This document shows positions 21,263-22,984 of a stretch of 22,984 nt of DNA, piece after piece (position 1 is the stretch's first letter; every line of letters starts with the position of its first letter). The stretch spans positions 1-22,984 of the forward strand of contig URDG01000039.1 in assembly GCA_900546515.1 (NCBI GenBank), read 5' to 3'. The notes under the pieces were generated by a model that searched no databases, had not been told where the DNA came from, and worked only from the letters and a program-made list of their open reading frames with translations. A program made the translations under genes and the position numbers. Origin of the DNA: an uncultured Eubacteriales bacterium. GTDB taxonomy: Bacteria > Bacillota > Clostridia > Oscillospirales > Oscillospiraceae.

Positions 21263-21503
21263 AGTCGTCGCGCTTTTCTATTGAAGTCCCTGTGATGCCC
21301 TCATCAGCATAGATATCTACAAGCTGCCAGTTGTCCTTGCCGGATATGAGCTCAGTGTAGTATCGGTTCTGTGCGGCAAAGGAATTGAGCTGTTCGTCAG
21401 ATGATGAACTGACGCGGGCGTAGGCTGCAACTCTCAGCCGTATATCCTGCGGCTGCTCCGTTGCCGCTATCGTTATGACTCTCGCGGTATTTTCCTGTGC
21501 CAT
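21231..21503 (-). pseudogene. Large serine recombinase, N-terminal stub
   Basis: About 90 residues remain of a resolvase-type N-terminal domain: LRVAAYARVSSSSDEQLNSF contains the nucleophile serine region, and IYADEGITGTSIEKRDDF is the conserved continuation. After DDFKR the frame leaves the family pattern and stops within eight codons, where an intact enzyme would go on for about 400 residues with the rest of the catalytic domain and the DNA-binding domains. ATG 21503 has GGAGGTGA upstream. The deletion joins it to the next remnant. It marks a former mobile element and cannot recombine DNA. Confidence 0.8.
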
Positions 21504-21579
21504 GCGCCGGTTCACCTCCCTCTGTAGCAACACACAATACCACAACACTTTGCAAATAGCTACTGAAATATGAGCATTT

Positions 21580-21723
21580 TCAGACTGAAATAATAAGCGT
21601 CGCGCCGGTCTGTTTTGCGACGCGGGAAAGAATTTTTTCTGCCTCTTTTTGAGTTATCAGGCCGTTGTTTCGCAGTTCTCTGAGGATTGTTGCTGTTACC
21701 CATAGGTCTATATCTACTGTCAT
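21580..21723 (-). CDS. Small 47-residue protein preceding the recombinase stub
   Basis: ATG 21723 has GGAGG five bases upstream. The protein reads TATILRELRNNGLITQKEAE and onward to ILSRVAKQTGATLIISV, a short-helix-turn-helix layout resembling SHOCT-type small ORFs that often sit just before clostridial serine recombinases. Function unknown. It is the only gene of the cassette that looks complete. Confidence 0.6.
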   Translation of the reverse strand: MTVDIDLWVTATILRELRNNGLITQKEAEKILSRVAKQTGATLIISV

Positions 21724-21742
21724 ATTTGCCTCCATATAATTC

Positions 21743-21764
21743 GAGCCGGGCGGATGCCCGGCTC
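21743..21764. terminator. Hairpin between sortase remnant and recombinase cassette
   Basis: Arms 21743-21751 and 21756-21764 (GAGCCGGGC) form a perfect 9-bp stem with a GGAT loop. It is followed by TTTGTC on the plus strand and by AATTATA on the minus strand. It probably ends the sortase transcript, though the T-tract is poor in that direction. Confidence 0.6.
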
Positions 21765-21769
21765 TTTGT

Positions 21770-22452
21770 CTATTCACTTACCCTCTCGCAGAAAACGAGA
21801 AGCCTCTGCCGACCTCCGGTGTTCGGCGGATGGCAGGTCAGGAGGGTCACGAGGTCGCGGCCCTCCTGTATCTTTATCGCGTCAACATCATCCGGGGAGA
21901 CGACTTGTATATAGTCTCGTCAAGAGTGTGAACATAGAACGTATCGCCGCATTCCAGCTTATCCAGATCCGAAAATAGCCGCTGTCCGGCAAGCCCTGAA
22001 TGCGCCGTCAACACAGCATGGGACGTCTCACCGCCGATCGGCAGGGAGCTGCCGAGCAGATGCCCGACGCCTCGGTCAAGGCTGTCATCACCCGTGCCGT
22101 GGTAGATGGGCAGATTCACGTCTATCTTCGGAATCTCGACGTATCCCATTATCCCGTCGCCTCGAATATTCAGCAGGCTCTCGTAATTCTCAGCGGCAGA
22201 TTTGAGCGCCTCTTCTGAGAACGAAAGGTTATCTGCGACGCCTGGGATCAGCGTCCGGTTATACGCCAGCGCCGCTTCCTTTGCCTTTTGCAGTTCTGTA
22301 TCATCCATATTGCTGACAGCCTTCTCATATCTGGTCTGAACTATAGACTGGTACTTGACGGCGGTGAAATTACTTATAACCGGGTACAGGCAGACGAGCA
22401 GAGCAATAATTAATATTGTTAGTCCTAATATAATCTTTGTTTTTCTGCTCAT
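21770..22452 (-). pseudogene. Class C-type sortase, frameshifted
   Basis: The first frame (to 21874) has an N-terminal membrane helix (KIILGLTILIIALLVCLYPV), then MGYVEIPKIDVNLPIYHG and the catalytic His in LTAHSGL. At about 21900-21915 the reading shifts and stops. The other frame continues as VVSPDDVDAIKIQEGRDL, then the catalytic Cys in VTLLTCHPP, the Arg in GGRQRLLVF and a natural end at TAG 21770-21772. His, Cys and Arg are all encoded but split between frames, and about ten family residues seem missing at the break. Without the shift it would be a pilus-type sortase of about 225 residues. ATG 22452 lacks a good Shine-Dalgarno and lies just after a terminator. Confidence 0.82.
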
Positions 22453-22455
22453 ACG

Positions 22456-22490
22456 CAAAAATGGGAGGCAGGTTTTAATGTCTGCCTCCC
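22456..22490 (-). terminator. Intrinsic terminator after the LPXTG stub
   Basis: Arms 22463-22471 and 22482-22490 (GGGAGGCAG) form a perfect 9-bp stem with a ten-base loop, followed on the minus strand by ATTTTTG. It separates the LPXTG gene from the sortase start. Confidence 0.85.
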
Positions 22491-22496
22491 TGACCT

Positions 22497-22715
22497 TTAC
22501 TTATTTGTTTCTTTCTTCTTGTCTCTGAACGCGAAGTATATAACCACAATTGCAACAGCTACAAGACTCAACCCGATAGCTGGGAACATCCAGTTGCCGT
22601 AACCGCCTGTTTTGGGCAGATCAAAGCCCTTGGTGTTCACGACCGTCAGCGGTACAAACGCATTCGCCGAACCATTGTCCGGGCCAAGCGTGACCTGCTT
22701 GTTATCTACAGCCAA
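22497..22715 (-). CDS. LPXTG cell-wall anchor fragment (pilin C-terminus)
   Basis: A 72-residue frame ending in a full sortase sorting signal: LPKTG at residues 34-38, a hydrophobic helix (WMFPAIGLSLVAVAIVVIYF) and a basic tail (RDKKKETNK). The part before it (TLGPDNGSANAFVPLTVVNT) resembles the end of SpaA-type pilins. A TTG start at 22715 has GGAGGG seven bases upstream, yet there is no signal peptide, so the product could not be exported normally, and an in-frame stop lies just before the start. It is most likely the tail of a truncated pilin gene. The sortase next door would have been its partner. Confidence 0.65.
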   Translation of the reverse strand: MAVDNKQVTLGPDNGSANAFVPLTVVNTKGFDLPKTGGYGNWMFPAIGLSLVAVAIVVIYFAFRDKKKETNK

Positions 22716-22770
22716 TTTTTATCCCTCCTTTTTTGGTAACGGCAAACATACTACACATCTGTCTCAAAGT

Positions 22771-22983
22771 CTACTGGAACATTTGCTGCCCCTGCGTCTG
22801 CTCCGGAAAGGGCGGGTCTAAGCGCCGCAGTCGGCCGAACCCTGTTTCTATCACATGGTCATTTTCCATGCAGTCAGCGCCATACTTTACACGCAAAAAC
22901 GACTTCTTTGATTTTGGGGCTTTTACACCACTCATACCATGTGGGTACTCCGTATAGGCGAATGTTGTTCCAAGCGGCTTTTC
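22771..22983 (-). CDS. Hypothetical protein, C-terminal 70 codons at the window edge
   Basis: The frame is open from the right edge to TAG 22771-22773 and reads PLGTTFAYTEYPHGMSGVKA, then KSFLRVKYGADCMENDHVIE and FGRLRRLDPPFPEQ. The codon pattern and composition look coding, but I do not recognise the family and the start is outside the window. It is followed after 55 bases by the LPXTG stub. It might belong to the mobile-element cargo. Confidence 0.45.
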   Translation of the reverse strand, partial: EKPLGTTFAYTEYPHGMSGVKAPKSKKSFLRVKYGADCMENDHVIETGFGRLRRLDPPFPEQTQGQQMFQ

Positions 22984-22984
22984 C

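Overview
The window reads as chromosomal DNA of an anaerobic, gut-type Clostridia (Bacillota; Oscillospiraceae/Ruminococcaceae-like). This is inferred from strong AGGAGG-type Shine-Dalgarno sites, GTG/TTG starts, a lysine riboswitch, the GGGtGRT/Fe-S scaffold gene pair, BrnQ- and NhaC-type carriers and LPXTG/sortase remnants. No rRNA, tRNA or CRISPR array was seen.

Left part (1-6.5 kb): the end of a NifU/IscU-like scaffold gene and an intact GGGtGRT gene (+) end at a strong terminator. A minus-strand block follows. It holds a small hypothetical gene, the stub of a polysaccharide flippase, an intact family 2 glycosyltransferase, a histidine kinase that has lost its ATPase domain and is fused in frame to another membrane protein, and an intact UvrD/PcrA helicase. 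The stub and the fusion show that this block has suffered deletions.

Middle (6.5-16 kb): housekeeping and transport genes. A MATE exporter diverges from uvrD. Next comes an operon of a lysine-riboswitch leader, an NhaC-family carrier (probable lysine transporter) and a C39-like papain-fold protein, the last two overlapping by ATGA. Then come gpmA, convergent brnQ, a putative minus-strand small RNA, a small CPCC zinc protein, and a TetR/aldo-keto reductase operon with a palindromic operator over its promoter.

Right part (16-23 kb): an accessory region, AT-rich in its largest gene. It holds a 985-residue SIR2 protein with the architecture and active-site residues of the anti-phage NADase DSR2, but with an extra four-cysteine insertion in the SIR2 domain. 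Upstream are a doubtful short ORF and an AlbA_2 (Schlafen-type) ATP-binding regulator with its own promoter. Beyond is a gene graveyard: an IS3 transposase tail, a broken recombinase cassette, a frameshifted sortase, an LPXTG stub and an unrecognised partial gene. The layout suggests a defence island built on the debris of mobile elements.

Best candidates for something new: the zinc-knuckle DSR2 variant and its neighbours; a Lys/Arg-rich leader peptide ending inside the riboswitch P1 stem; the coupling of a cytosolic C39-like protein to a lysine carrier; the ATPase-less kinase fusion; and the small RNA at about 13.3 kb.
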